NCBI RefSeq assembly: GCF_000429645.1
Contig: NZ_AUCG01000016.1
Coordinates: forward strand, 1 to 64,000
Direction of reading: 5' to 3'
DNA: 64,000 bases
From: Niveispirillum irakense DSM 11586
Lineage (GTDB): Bacteria > Pseudomonadota > Alphaproteobacteria > Azospirillales > Azospirillaceae
Made by a program: the position numbers and the translations under genes. The notes under the pieces are model-generated. The model worked only from the letters and a program-made list of their open reading frames with translations, was not told the origin of the DNA and searched no databases. Position 1 is the first letter of the stretch; each line of letters opens with the position of its first letter. Positions 1 through 8,874 of the stretch are shown here, in pieces.

Positions 1-327
1 TCGCCCCGATCTCCATCAGAAGACCGAAACCGGCACCCACAAAAGCAGGAGGATCTCGCCGTTGCAATCCCCATCCAGCGCATAACCGCCAAACTCAGAG
101 ACTGCGAAACCATCGCCCGGCAGCTTGTCGCCGCCGCGTCGGTGGAGCGCTTTCTAGCCAACCCCAACCAACCAGTCAACCAGTTTTTTTCATCCGTCCG
201 CTTTTTTATTCAGCAGCAACCAAACCGCCAAACCAAAGCAAACCAAAACCCGGCCAACCATCCCACCAAGTCACCAACACCCAGACCCAAATCCAGATAC
301 CAGCAACCTAACAGGGGCAATAGTTAA
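1..327 (+). CDS. Possible 3' end of an unknown gene, low confidence
   Basis: Frame 1 is open from the left edge to a TAA ending at 327, with no start visible except an internal GTG at 142. The last 60 or so codons are extremely rich in Asn, Gln and Pro and come from a CCAA-rich, G-poor stretch (about 160-320). That looks like low-complexity DNA rather than an evolved protein. No family is recognised. It could be the tail of a gene off the left edge or simply open by chance. On the minus strand the first 100 bases could also encode a hydrophobic peptide, so even the strand is unsure. Confidence 0.2.
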   Translation, partial: SPRSPSEDRNRHPQKQEDLAVAIPIQRITAKLRDCETIARQLVAAASVERFLANPNQPVNQFFSSVRFFIQQQPNRQTKANQNPANHPTKSPTPRPKSRYQQPNRGNS

Positions 328-499
328 ATCCACTTGTCCGAAGGGACAAACCCTTCAAAGAACCTCGGCAATACTGAGAAATCCCAGAACCACCAATCCC
401 AACAACTGCGAAACCAACAAGCACCGCCGTCGTGGGAGGCGCTGTATAGGCGCACACAAACAGAAGGGCAAGCGGTTTTTTGAAGGGTCCCTGCTTTTT
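328..499. other. Non-coding stretch with nested inverted repeats
   Basis: No gene is seen here. A short perfect inverted repeat TTGTCC/GGACAA lies at 334-349. A 14-base arm at 349-362 is matched in inverted orientation at 474-487 with one mismatch. The right arm lies just downstream of the DUF1489 gene, which is read leftwards, so part of this may act in transcript termination. Confidence 0.35.
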
Positions 500-925
500 C
501 TACGCCAGCCCCAAAGCGCGCAGTTCCGCCAGCAGATGTTCGGGCAAGGCATCACCCCCGGTGCCAGACGCAAGGTCGGCAGGGGCATCTTCCGGCTTTA
601 GATAGCGCCAGCCCTGGAACGGCCGCTTGGGCATGGAGACGGTTTCGATCAATTCGGGGGCCATCAGCATACGGCAATAGGATGTGCCATCGACATCCTG
701 CACCTCATCAAAACCGATGAAGCGCTGACGACATTGGACGAAACCCTTCACCACCCAATAGATGCAGCCGCCATCCAGCAGTTCCGCCATGCGGGTTGGC
801 GCACGCTTTGTATAGGTAGGCACGACAGACTGATCCTGCCAGCGGATCTGATGATCCTGGCGCCATTCCCGCATGGATTGGAGATTTTCGGCCCCGACGG
901 CCAGACGCAGAAGATGAATGGTCAT
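500..925 (-). CDS. DUF1489 family protein
   Basis: A 141-residue protein of the DUF1489 family, widespread in alphaproteobacteria and of unknown function. Recognisable parts are the N-terminal MTIHLLRLAVGAENL, the central ELLDGGCIYWVVKG and IGFDEV segments, and the C-terminal RPFQGWRYLKPEDAP followed by a leucine-rich helix ending LRALGL. The ATG at 925 is chosen because the family starts at this MTxHLLxLAVG sequence; longer in-frame ORF sequence upstream is not conserved. No signal peptide or membrane segment is seen. It is the last of three leftward genes (antiporter, carrier-like protein, DUF1489) separated by about 100 bases each. Confidence 0.85.
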   Translation of the reverse strand: MTIHLLRLAVGAENLQSMREWRQDHQIRWQDQSVVPTYTKRAPTRMAELLDGGCIYWVVKGFVQCRQRFIGFDEVQDVDGTSYCRMLMAPELIETVSMPKRPFQGWRYLKPEDAPADLASGTGGDALPEHLLAELRALGLA

Positions 926-1018
926 GAAGCAGACAGCCGCTTTCCAACAGGAACGGACCATGGAGGAGCGCAAACTCTCCCTGCCGGTCCGGTGATAGCG
1001 GCTGATATGGAATGCCGG

Positions 1019-1360
1019 TCAGGCCCCGGCAAGCGCGTTCATGGCACGGCACCGTCCCTCAAAGTCAGCCGAGATGAATTCCGGCTTCTTGAAGAGGCCG
1101 CGCAGCCACGCCGCCAGCATGCAAAGCTCTTCCAGCTTCAGCACCTCGTCCAGTGTGCCGGCGGGGAAGCGAACATCGAAGCTCTCGGCAATGATTTCCA
1201 GCACCTCCTCCACTTGTTCGATGGAGAGGCCACAATCGGTTTCCAGCACTGCGGTGCGTGTCAGGCTTTTCTCGTCGATACCATATTCATCGCGGATCAG
1301 CTTCACGATCCAACGGAACATGTGCATCCAGTTAGACACGCCCTCAATGGATCGACTCAA
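1019..1360 (-). CDS. Small acyl-carrier-like protein, DUF1493-like
   Basis: About 113 residues, helical and acidic, without a signal peptide. The segment TRTAVLETDCGLSIEQVEEVLEII, then FDVRF, resembles the acyl-carrier-like fold of the DUF1493 family (helix, DxxxDLGL-like turn, helix II). The serine that carries phosphopantetheine in true carrier proteins is not at the expected DSL position: the sequence reads TDCGLS. The role is therefore unknown. The TTG at 1360 has a GGAG seven bases upstream; ATG codons at 1327 and 1321 are alternatives. No biosynthetic partner gene lies next to it. The family assignment is from motif resemblance and is moderate. Confidence 0.6.
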   Translation of the reverse strand: MSRSIEGVSNWMHMFRWIVKLIRDEYGIDEKSLTRTAVLETDCGLSIEQVEEVLEIIAESFDVRFPAGTLDEVLKLEELCMLAAWLRGLFKKPEFISADFEGRCRAMNALAGA

Positions 1361-1474
1361 GATTCCGCTCCTTCGGGATCACGACCCGCTATGGGGCCAA
1401 GGGATTGGCAGCCGGGCTGCACCTTCGCATTATCGCCGAAAGGGGTTAATCTTTTTTTGCCACTCAAACGAATA

Positions 1475-3187
1475 TCATCCTTCGTCGCGGGTCCCGGATT
1501 TATGGTCATCCGTCTCCCGGTAAAGCTGGATCAACTCATCCAGCGCCGAGGAGGGGACGCCGAATGATTCCAAGGCCCCCCGCGCCAGTGTCAGGCTGCT
1601 TTCAAATGTTTCGGGAATGACGCTGGTCACACCCATGGAGCGGAGATTGGCGGCATGTTCCCTGTCCCTCGCCCGGGCGAAGAGCGGCAATTTCGGCCAA
1701 TGGTCCCGGAAAGCAGCGACGGTTCGGGCGGCGGCATGGGGATCATCCAGCGTTATGATCGCGGCCAGTGCCGTGTCCGCCCCCAATTGTTTCAAAAGCT
1801 CATGCCGGGCGGCATCTCCGAAATGGATGGACAGCCCCTCTTGCCGCTTTTCCTGGACGAGCGCCGGGTTGAGATCAATCGCCACCATAGGCACCTGCTG
1901 GCGCGCCATCAGCGCGGCAACAGTCTGGCCGACGCGGCCATACCCGGCAATGATGACCCGAGGCTCCGATCCCTGCCGCACCTCGGCAAGGGGGGCTGTC
2001 GCCGGGGTCAGCACGGCAATCAGACGGTCAGCCAGGAAAGGCAGGAAAGGCGTGATCGCAATGGAAAGACCGACCATGGCCACCACGGCCTGTGCGGTAC
2101 GGCCATCCAGCAGGGTCATTGCCGTCGCCGTGGCGATGATAACGAAGGCGAATTCCCCCACCTCCCCCAGCAACAGACCGGACCGGATGGCCACAGGGCG
2201 CGAAGCGCCAAAAGCCAGCGCCAGCAGAGTTGCGATCACCGATTTCACGACGACCAGCACCACCGTGCCGGTCAGGATCAATTGCCACCGGTCGGCAATG
2301 GCGAGCGCATCAATCCCCAGGCCGACAGAGAGGAAAAACAGCCCCAGCAACAGCCCTTTGAAGGGCTGCATGTCCGTTTCCGCCTGATGGCGGAATTCCG
2401 TCCCAGCCAGGACCAGTCCAGCCAAGAAGGCCCCCAAGGCGGCGGACAGGCCCCCCTGACTGGTGGCCCAACCCGTGCCCAGCACGATCAGCAGCATCGT
2501 CGCCGTGAACAGTTCCGTAGACCGGGTACTGGCCACCAGCCGCAATATCGGCGCCAGAACCAGCCGCCCAACCACGAGGATGAGGAGTACGGCCAGAGCC
2601 GCCTTGGCCAGCGCCAGCCCCAGGGCCAGAGGGATGGACTGATCGGCCGGCCCCGAGAGGACCGAGGCATAGAGCAGCAGCGGCACCACAGCCAGATCCT
2701 GCAACAGCAGGACGGCGAAGGTGACGCGGCCCGTCGGGGATGCGACCTCCCCCCGTTCGATCAGCAATTGCACGACCACAGCGGTGGAGGACAGAGCCAA
2801 CCCGCCCCCCAGCAGCACCGCCACCGGCCAAGTCAGCCCCAGAAAATGGGCCAAGCCCGCAATGACGGCGCCAGTCAGCAGAAACTGGGCAAGGCCGAGA
2901 CCGAATACCCACCGGCGCAGAGCGCGCAAGCGGTCGATCGATAATTCCAGCCCGATCAGAAACAGCAGGAAGACAATACCCAGCTCAGCCAGAGCCTGAA
3001 CCGGCTCAGCCTCCCGGATCAGGCCGACGCCGGTCGGCCCCAGCAGCAACCCCGCCGCCAGATAGCCCAAGACCGGACTGACGCGCAGGCGATGCAGCAC
3101 CAGGATGCAGACCACGGCCACAACCAGGAACAGAAGTGCTTCTTCCAGAATCGATATTGCCTCAGTCGGTTCTCCAACCGCCGCCAT
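1475..3187 (-). CDS. CPA2-family monovalent cation:proton antiporter (Kef-type)
   Basis: An inner-membrane antiporter that exchanges K+ or Na+ for protons. About 570 residues. The N-terminal 390 residues form a CPA2 exchanger domain with roughly twelve hydrophobic helices, including VLGYLAAGLLLGPTGVGLI and the LGEVGEFAFV region. It is followed by a cytosolic TrkA-N/RCK nucleotide-binding domain with the Rossmann motif GYGRVG, a downstream acidic strand end (VAIDLN) and GDA. The length is close to KefB/KefC, but no KefF/KefG ancillary gene is adjacent, so glutathione gating cannot be assumed. The ATG at 3187 follows a GGCGGGG stretch; in-frame starts at 3202 and 3214 are possible. The specific ion is inferred only from the family. 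Confidence 0.9.
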   Translation of the reverse strand: MAAVGEPTEAISILEEALLFLVVAVVCILVLHRLRVSPVLGYLAAGLLLGPTGVGLIREAEPVQALAELGIVFLLFLIGLELSIDRLRALRRWVFGLGLAQFLLTGAVIAGLAHFLGLTWPVAVLLGGGLALSSTAVVVQLLIERGEVASPTGRVTFAVLLLQDLAVVPLLLYASVLSGPADQSIPLALGLALAKAALAVLLILVVGRLVLAPILRLVASTRSTELFTATMLLIVLGTGWATSQGGLSAALGAFLAGLVLAGTEFRHQAETDMQPFKGLLLGLFFLSVGLGIDALAIADRWQLILTGTVVLVVVKSVIATLLALAFGASRPVAIRSGLLLGEVGEFAFVIIATATAMTLLDGRTAQAVVAMVGLSIAITPFLPFLADRLIAVLTPATAPLAEVRQGSEPRVIIAGYGRVGQTVAALMARQQVPMVAIDLNPALVQEKRQEGLSIHFGDAARHELLKQLGADTALAAIITLDDPHAAARTVAAFRDHWPKLPLFARARDREHAANLRSMGVTSVIPETFESSLTLARGALESFGVPSSALDELIQLYRETDDHKSGTRDEG

Positions 3188-3328
3188 TTCAACCCCGCCC
3201 ATCACCGGCACCACCTTATTCTCTTGCCTACGGGAACATCCCTAGCAGTCGCGCGTTCATTTGTTGAGCGGAGAGCTTTAGCCACAGGCATGAAAAGCGG
3301 CTCCGCCCTCACGGCACAGGAGGAAGTC

Positions 3329-3589
3329 ATGGACCAGAGCCAAAATCCCGTCCCCCCTTCCCATGGCACGCCATCCGAAGGGGCAACCCGTCTGGCAGAA
3401 AGCGAATGGCGCCACGCACGGCAGGAAAGCGAAAGCCAAGCCCGCCATCCCTCAAACCAGCAGCCCCATACCGGGGGAGACGTCCAGTCACTCCGCGGTA
3501 TCGAATGGGAAAAGGCGCGCCCCAATGATCACGCGCTGCGCAAGGGACAGGTAGGCAGTCGACAACAGCAGACCGATTCCAAAGAATAA
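3329..3589 (+). CDS. Small hydrophilic protein of unknown function
   Basis: Not recognised. 86 residues, rich in Gln, Ser, Arg, Glu and His, with no hydrophobic segment; probably cytosolic and largely disordered. It is accepted as a gene because a perfect AGGAGG at 3318-3323 sits five bases before the ATG. It diverges from the antiporter gene (start 3187), so the 140 bases between them probably hold both promoters. Two half-repeats (ESEWRHARQ and GIEWEKARP) suggest a duplicated short motif. Function unknown. Confidence 0.55.
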   Translation: MDQSQNPVPPSHGTPSEGATRLAESEWRHARQESESQARHPSNQQPHTGGDVQSLRGIEWEKARPNDHALRKGQVGSRQQQTDSKE

Positions 3590-3657
3590 GCGAAAAACAA
3601 TCTATACGGGCATTCCTGGACATTCTATCCTCGCTATCAGGGTGGATGGGGGATGGA

Positions 3658-4779
3658 ATGTCCGGCGATTTTTTCCGCATCATCGATATCGGGCTGGGAT
3701 TGATCCTGGTCTATCTGGCGCTCAGCGTCGTGGTCACCGCAATGACCGAAACGGTAGCGGGCTTCCTGAAGCTGCGCGCCGGCATGCTGGCCAAGGGGGT
3801 GCGATGGCTGTTGCAGGGCGCCGCCAGCGACATGGCAGCCCGGAATGCGCCAGCGGGGTCCCCCGACCATGTCGCGCAGCAGCTTATGGCGCATCCGATG
3901 ATCAATGGCGCCACCAGCGGCCCCAGCCCGGCCAGTCATATTCCACCGCGCATCTTTGCCCTGACGCTGCTGGATGTACTGCATAAGGTGAATCAGGAGG
4001 CTGGCCGCCTGAGCAAGCCCCCCACCGACCCCAGCTTCACCTTTGCCGATGCGCAGCAGCTTGTGGCATCGCTGCCTGACAGCAAATTGAAAAACAGTTT
4101 GGCCCTGGTCCTGGCCGACGCCCAACGGCGGACAGTGGCGGCGGAAGACGCTATCGCGCAATGGTATGATGCGGGGATGCAGCGGGTCAGCAACTGGTAC
4201 AAGAAGCGTATCCAGACCATCACACTGGTATTGGGTATTGTGGTCGCCGCCACCGTCAATGCCAACACGATCCATATCGCCGAGGTGCTGTGGCAGGACG
4301 ACATCGCCCGCCATGTAACCCTGGATGCGGCCACAAAAATGGCCGTGGGTACGGAGCCCGGCGCCGGATGCAGCCCGGTAAAGGATCTGGGCGAGACGAC
4401 CGCCATTGCCCAAGCCATCAGTTGCCGCACGGAAGCAGCGATGGAGGCCTTCACAGCCGTCGGCTCCCTGCCCATCGGCTGGTCACAGGATATTGACCAG
4501 ATTGGCCAGCAGAAGGGCTGGATTACCCTGATCCTGGGCTGGCTGATCACCGGATTCGCCCTGCAGATGGGCGCGCCCTTCTGGTTCAACCTGTTGCAGA
4601 AACTGGTGAAGATGCGGGCGAGCTTTGCCGGTGATGGCACCACGCAGGGCGGCACGCAGCCGCCACCCCAGACCTATCCGCCGGCACCCATTGTTGCCGC
4701 GACTGCCCTTACCCCGGTGATGGCAGCCCCCAATGAGACCCCGCCCGAGGGCCCGTCCCCTGCCAGCCAGCCGACATAG
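3658..4779 (+). CDS. Membrane protein of unknown function
   Basis: About 373 residues. There is a hydrophobic helix at residues 7-30, a long soluble section of about 140 residues with a helical region preceding the second helix (ITLVLGIVVAATVNANTIHI), an extracytoplasmic-looking middle with two cysteines, a third helix (WITLILGWLITGFALQMG), and a Pro/Ala-rich C-terminal tail of about 50 residues. No enzyme motif is seen. Start choice: ATG at 3658 after a GGGGGAT stretch; an in-frame ATG at 3646 is equally possible. It converges on the trmJ-like gene, whose stop lies 10 bases past its own. Similar three-helix proteins occur in many proteobacteria without an assigned role. Confidence 0.75.
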   Translation: MSGDFFRIIDIGLGLILVYLALSVVVTAMTETVAGFLKLRAGMLAKGVRWLLQGAASDMAARNAPAGSPDHVAQQLMAHPMINGATSGPSPASHIPPRIFALTLLDVLHKVNQEAGRLSKPPTDPSFTFADAQQLVASLPDSKLKNSLALVLADAQRRTVAAEDAIAQWYDAGMQRVSNWYKKRIQTITLVLGIVVAATVNANTIHIAEVLWQDDIARHVTLDAATKMAVGTEPGAGCSPVKDLGETTAIAQAISCRTEAAMEAFTAVGSLPIGWSQDIDQIGQQKGWITLILGWLITGFALQMGAPFWFNLLQKLVKMRASFAGDGTTQGGTQPPPQTYPPAPIVAATALTPVMAAPNETPPEGPSPASQPT

Positions 4780-4788
4780 GGTACGGGA

Positions 4789-5595
4789 TTAATCGGTCGG
4801 GTTTTCGTCCGGTCCACGGCGCTGGCGCTTACGCCCGGTCAGCGCCGCCAGGATACCATGGAAGGTGCGAACCTCCTGTTCCGTCATCGCGCAGCGCTGG
4901 AACATGTTACGCACATTGCGGACCATGGAGGGCTTCTTGTCCGGATGGGTGTAGAAGCCGGTCTGGTCCAACTCCCCTTCCAGATGCTCGAATAGATTGT
5001 GCATCTCCGCCTTGGTCGCCGGGCGGCTGGCCCCGGTATGGAGATAACGCTCCTCCACATCCTGGCCGGCAATCCACCATTCATAGGCGACCAGCAGCAC
5101 GGCCTGGCCCAGATTGAGGGAGGAGAAGCCGGGATTGAGCGGGATGGAGATCAAGGTATCGGTCAGGGTGATATCATCATTGACCAGCCCCGTCCGCTCC
5201 GGCCCGAACATCAGGCCGACGCGACGGCCGGCATCCCAATGGGCGCGCATCTCCGTCGCGGCTTCCCGCGCGGTCACCACCGGCTTCACAAGATCGCGCA
5301 CGCGGGCAGCGGTGGAATAGACCTTGTGCAGGTCGGCAATCGCCGCTTCGGTACTGTCAAACAGTTTCACATTGTCCAGCACCAGCGTGGCGCCGGCGGA
5401 GGATGAGACCGCCTTTTCGTTCGGCCAGCCATCACGCGGGTTAACCAGACGCAGATCGGTCAGCCCGCAATTCAGCATGGCGCGGGCACAGGCGCCGATA
5501 TTCTCACCCATCTGCGGCTGGATCAGGATGACGGCGGGGCCTTCGCCATCAGCCTGATTCTTGGACAAAAGCCGCTTGTTCGTTCCGCTGGACAT
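4789..5595 (-). CDS. trmJ: TrmJ-type tRNA/rRNA 2'-O-methyltransferase (SpoU family)
   Basis: An S-adenosylmethionine-dependent methyltransferase that, in the TrmJ group, modifies the 2'-OH of nucleotide 32 in certain tRNAs. 268 residues. SPOUT signatures are present in order: QPQMGENIGACARAMLNCGL near the N-terminus, LMFGPERTGLVNDD in the middle, and SLNLGQAVLLVAYEWW near residue 165, which forms the trefoil knot. A C-terminal helical extension (NLFEHLEGELDQTGF ... NMFQRCAMTEQEVRTFHGIL) is typical of TrmJ rather than TrmL. The ATG at 5595 leaves 47 bases after the upstream cimA stop on the same strand, so they may be co-transcribed. The exact tRNA target is inferred from the family. Confidence 0.9.
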   Translation of the reverse strand: MSSGTNKRLLSKNQADGEGPAVILIQPQMGENIGACARAMLNCGLTDLRLVNPRDGWPNEKAVSSSAGATLVLDNVKLFDSTEAAIADLHKVYSTAARVRDLVKPVVTAREAATEMRAHWDAGRRVGLMFGPERTGLVNDDITLTDTLISIPLNPGFSSLNLGQAVLLVAYEWWIAGQDVEERYLHTGASRPATKAEMHNLFEHLEGELDQTGFYTHPDKKPSMVRNVRNMFQRCAMTEQEVRTFHGILAALTGRKRQRRGPDENPTD

Positions 5596-5642
5596 CGCAC
5601 CATCTATCTTGCCATCAGGGCCGCAAGCAGCGACCGCCCCGA

Positions 5643-7271
5643 TCAGGCTGCCGCCTCCGGACTGTCGATAGCGGCACCGGACCGGTAGAGGCAATAGGTA
5701 ATGCTGTCTGACAGGGCATTGAAGCTGGCATCGATGACATTGGCCGACACGCCGACCGTGGCCCAGCGGTTGCCCGCGCGGTCCGCCGTTTCGATCATCA
5801 CGCGGGTCACGGCCTTGGTGCCGTCCTGCGCGTTCAGGATGCGCACCTTGTAATCAACCAGCCGCATCCCCTCCAACGCCGGGTAAATCGGGATCAGCGC
5901 CTTGCGCAGCGCCTGGTCCAGCGCGTTGACGGGGCCATTGCCTTCCGCCACCGTCATCATCGGCTGGTTACCGCCCGGCGTGGGCACTTCCAGCTTGGTC
6001 GTGGCTTCCGACAGGGTTTCCAGGTCACCATTGGCGCTCCAGCGCCGTTCATCCAGCACGCGGAAGGCGGCAAGGCGGAAATAATCCGGCACTTCCCCCA
6101 AGGCCCGCCGGGCCAGCAGTTCAAAGCTCGCCTCCGCCCCATCGAAGGCATAACCTTCAAATTCCCGTCGCTTGACCAGATCGACCAACTGGCCCACCCG
6201 GTCGTCGCGGGGGTCAACCTCCACCCCCACTTCCCGCAGCCGGGCCAGGATGTTGGAACGACCCGCCTGATCGGACACCAGCACATGGCGGCGATTGCCG
6301 ACCAGGGCAGGATCGACATGCTCATAGGAACTGGGGTCTTTTTCCACCGCCGAGACATGCAGGCCGCCCTTATGGGCAAAAGCACTTTCCCCGACATAGG
6401 GGGCATGGCGGTTGGGCGTGCGGTTCAGCCGTTCATCCAGCATGCGGCTGATATGGACCAGCCGGGCGAGCCCTTCCCGGCTGACGCCGGTATCAAACCC
6501 CATCTTCACCGACAAGGTGGGGATGAGGGAGAGGAGGTTGGCATTGCCGCACCGTTCCCCGAGACCGTTCAGCGTACCCTGGATCAGCCGCGCGCCGGCC
6601 CGCACGGCGGCCAGCGAGTTGGATACGGCATTTTCCGTATCATTATGGGTGTGGATGCCGATATGGCTGCCGGGGATCAGCGTGGCGACATGGGCCACGA
6701 TACGCTCCACCTCATCCGGCAGGGTGCCGCCATTGGTGTCGCACAGCACCACCCACCGTGCCCCCGCCTCATAGGCGGCCTTTACGCAAGACAGCGCGTA
6801 ATCGGGATTGGCCTTGTACCCGTCGAAGAAATGTTCGGCATCGAACAGGGGTTCGCGCCCGCGCGCCTTGATCTCCCGGATACTGTCGGCGATCAGGGCC
6901 AGATTCTCCTCCCGCGGGATGGCCAGCGCCACATCGACATGGAAATCCCAGCTTTTACCGACGATGCACACCGCCTTGGCCGGGCTGTCCAGCAGGGCGG
7001 ACAGGCCGGGATCGTTGGATGCGCTGCGGCCGGGCCGGCGCGTCATGCCAAAGGCAGTGAAAATGGCCCCGCGCAGACGCGGCGGTTCGGCGAAGAAGGC
7101 ATCGTCGGTCGGGTTGGCGCCCGGCCACCCACCTTCAACATAATCAATGCCCAGCGCGTCCAGTTCCTGGGCGATGGCGATCTTGTCCGCCACCGTGAAA
7201 TCCACGCCCGACGTCTGGGCGCCATCCCGCAGCGTAGTATCGTAAAGGTAGACGCGGTTCGTTTCGTTCAT
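5643..7271 (-). CDS. cimA: (R)-citramalate synthase
   Basis: Condenses acetyl-CoA and pyruvate to citramalate, giving a threonine-independent route to 2-oxobutyrate and isoleucine. 542 residues. The DRE-TIM metallolyase core starts YLYDTTLRDGAQTSG; metal and substrate residues are visible in GIHTHNDTENAV and in LNGLGERCGNANL. A linker containing FAHKGGLHVSA leads to a C-terminal LeuA dimerisation/regulatory domain (DYKVRILN ... TKAVTRVMIET). TLRDG plus this length distinguishes it from the shorter 2-isopropylmalate synthase; homocitrate synthase is the main alternative but fits less well. The ATG at 7271 is chosen because MNETNRVYLYDTTLRDG is the usual family start. Confidence 0.93.
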   Translation of the reverse strand: MNETNRVYLYDTTLRDGAQTSGVDFTVADKIAIAQELDALGIDYVEGGWPGANPTDDAFFAEPPRLRGAIFTAFGMTRRPGRSASNDPGLSALLDSPAKAVCIVGKSWDFHVDVALAIPREENLALIADSIREIKARGREPLFDAEHFFDGYKANPDYALSCVKAAYEAGARWVVLCDTNGGTLPDEVERIVAHVATLIPGSHIGIHTHNDTENAVSNSLAAVRAGARLIQGTLNGLGERCGNANLLSLIPTLSVKMGFDTGVSREGLARLVHISRMLDERLNRTPNRHAPYVGESAFAHKGGLHVSAVEKDPSSYEHVDPALVGNRRHVLVSDQAGRSNILARLREVGVEVDPRDDRVGQLVDLVKRREFEGYAFDGAEASFELLARRALGEVPDYFRLAAFRVLDERRWSANGDLETLSEATTKLEVPTPGGNQPMMTVAEGNGPVNALDQALRKALIPIYPALEGMRLVDYKVRILNAQDGTKAVTRVMIETADRAGNRWATVGVSANVIDASFNALSDSITYCLYRSGAAIDSPEAAA

Positions 7272-7445
7272 ATTACAAGGCCAAACAGCAATGACGTTGC
7301 CGAACATGGCCTATCGGCGGCGCAGGATCAATGGCCATGCACGCATGGCATTGGTGGATGGGACGGATTGTCCTAGATAGGGGGCACCCCTTGAGCTTCA
7401 GCAGCGGGACGATGCCATGGCGTCGCCCCCAGGACGGGAACGAGC

Positions 7446-8147
7446 GTGACCAGCATATTGGAATGGCGGATCAGTGATCAGCCGGTCGAATATCCCGAAG
7501 CCATGAGCTTCATGGAACAGCGCGTGGCCGATATCCGCGCCGGCACCGCGCCGGAGACGGTGTGGCTGCTGGAACATCCGCCACTTTACACCGCCGGCAC
7601 TTCCGCCAAAGCCGCCGACCTGCTGACACCGCAGTTCCCCGTCTATGATGCCGGGCGCGGCGGGCAATATACCTATCATGGGCCGGGCCAGCGGGTTGGC
7701 TATGTCATGCTGGATCTGACCGCACGCGGTGGCGACCTGCATGATTTCGTCTGGCGGCTGGAAGAATGGCTGATCCGCACGCTGGCCCAGTTCGCCGTGA
7801 AGGGGGAGCGGCGCTGTGGCCGGGTGGGTGTCTGGGTGGATATGGCCCCTTATGGCCGGCCAGGTCAGGAATCGAAGATCGGGGCACTGGGCGTGCGGGT
7901 GCGGCGCGGCGTCAGCTTCCATGGCGTCTCGCTGAATATTGAGCCGGACCTGACCCATTTTGGCGGCATCGTGCCCTGCGGCATCCGGGAATTTGGCGTC
8001 ACCTCCCTGGCCGATCTGGGCCATATCGTCACCATGGATGAGGTGGATATGGCGATGCAGGCCGCCTTTACCGAGATTTTCAGCGCGGATGCACCGGGGC
8101 GGCAGGCGTGCGAAGCACCCACCTTGACGGAGCCGACGCATGGATAA
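7446..8147 (+). CDS. lipB: Lipoyl(octanoyl) transferase
   Basis: Transfers octanoyl from acyl carrier protein to the lipoyl domains of 2-oxoacid dehydrogenases and the glycine cleavage H protein; first step of protein lipoylation, cytosolic. 233 residues, normal length. Visible motifs: [12 protein letters not shown] with the conserved His at about 78, [10 protein letters not shown] with the catalytic Lys at about 144, and GIVPCGI with the acyl-accepting Cys at about 178. The start is GTG at 7446. The gene diverges from cimA across about 175 bases. A small membrane-protein gene overlaps its last 8 bases, indicating translational coupling. Its usual partner lipA is not in this window. Confidence 0.95.
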   Translation: MTSILEWRISDQPVEYPEAMSFMEQRVADIRAGTAPETVWLLEHPPLYTAGTSAKAADLLTPQFPVYDAGRGGQYTYHGPGQRVGYVMLDLTARGGDLHDFVWRLEEWLIRTLAQFAVKGERRCGRVGVWVDMAPYGRPGQESKIGALGVRVRRGVSFHGVSLNIEPDLTHFGGIVPCGIREFGVTSLADLGHIVTMDEVDMAMQAAFTEIFSADAPGRQACEAPTLTEPTHG

Positions 8148-8349
8148 GCGGCGGTCCATCACCGCCCTGGTGCTCTATGCGGTGGGCGGGGCGGCCATTC
8201 TGGTCGCCATGTTCATGCTGCTGGACCCGGGGCCTGACCGGTTTGGGCCGGCCCTGGTGGGGCTGCTGCTGGGGGTGATGCTGATCGGGCTGGGACGGGC
8301 CTGCGCCCACCTGTCCCGCATCCGGGATATTCTGGAAGGCCGGGGCTGA
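8140..8349 (+). CDS. Small two-helix membrane protein
   Basis: 69 residues, unrecognised. A basic N-terminus (MDKRRS) is followed by two hydrophobic helices, [18 protein letters not shown] and [15 protein letters not shown], separated by a DPGPDRFGP turn, with a charged C-terminus. It starts inside the last codons of lipB (8-base overlap), a strong sign that it is translated. It is presumably an inner-membrane protein; function unknown. Confidence 0.6.
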   Translation: MDKRRSITALVLYAVGGAAILVAMFMLLDPGPDRFGPALVGLLLGVMLIGLGRACAHLSRIRDILEGRG

Positions 8350-8363
8350 GTCCCCGATAATAC

Positions 8364-8669
8364 TCACACCCGCTTGGTGACACCGGGCCGACCAGGGGCG
8401 CCTTCATAGGCGCGGGCGGCACTTTCCGGCTTTTTCAGGTTTTCCATCAGCTTCTGGGCAAACTGGCCGCCATCATTGCGCCCGCGCAGGAAGGCGGTGA
8501 CGGCTTCGCGCGCCGCCTCCTTATCATAAGGCACCTGATCAGGCGGCAGGGTGCGGGCGGCTTCCGCGGTCTGGGCCGCCCGTTCGGCACGGGCCAGCAC
8601 CGCCGGGTCGATCCGCTGGCGGATGGTGCGGATCTGGCGCAGCAGTTCGGTCTTGGCGTCGGCGCTCAT
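8364..8669 (-). CDS. Small hypothetical protein, helical
   Basis: 101 residues, not recognised. It is almost entirely Ala/Arg/Glu/Gln-rich amphipathic helix with no membrane segment, Cys or His. The start at 8669 (MSADAKTELLRQIRTIR) is chosen as the first ATG before the predicted helix; the longer in-frame ORF upstream runs through a hairpin and looks non-coding. The gene converges on the small membrane-protein gene. The 12-bp-stem hairpin at 8680-8723 lies directly in front of its start codon. Confidence 0.6.
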   Translation of the reverse strand: MSADAKTELLRQIRTIRQRIDPAVLARAERAAQTAEAARTLPPDQVPYDKEAAREAVTAFLRGRNDGGQFAQKLMENLKKPESAARAYEGAPGRPGVTKRV

Positions 8670-8679
8670 GCGCAAGGCT

Positions 8680-8723
8680 CCGGTCGGGCGCTTTGGGTAT
8701 CTGTTAAAGATGCGCCCGACCGG
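8680..8723 (-). promoter_or_regulatory. Perfect 12-bp inverted repeat in front of a start codon
   Basis: The arms CCGGTCGGGCGC (8680-8691) and GCGCCCGACCGG (8712-8723) are perfectly complementary around a 20-base AT-richer loop. The left arm ends 11 bases from the ATG of the leftward gene at 8669. It could be a 5'-UTR hairpin controlling translation, an operator, or a terminator for transcription entering from the right. There is no T-tract, so a classical terminator is less likely. Confidence 0.4.
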
Positions 8724-8874
8724 GGGCCGGTGCAAGCCCCCCTCACCCGATCGGGCCCGGTGGTGCCTTGGTTTTGCTTGCGTATCGGCGTTGATGATGG
8801 CCTGATCCCGAACGAATCCGTCCATTTCCATGACCACCGCCGCCCCAGCGCGGCTTGATTGAGGAAGCCCCCGT

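Noticed and set aside
1655-2944. A 429-codon plus-strand frame opposite the antiporter gene
   Set aside because: The translation is Gln/Arg/His-rich with no family resemblance and mirrors the membrane-protein gene on the minus strand.
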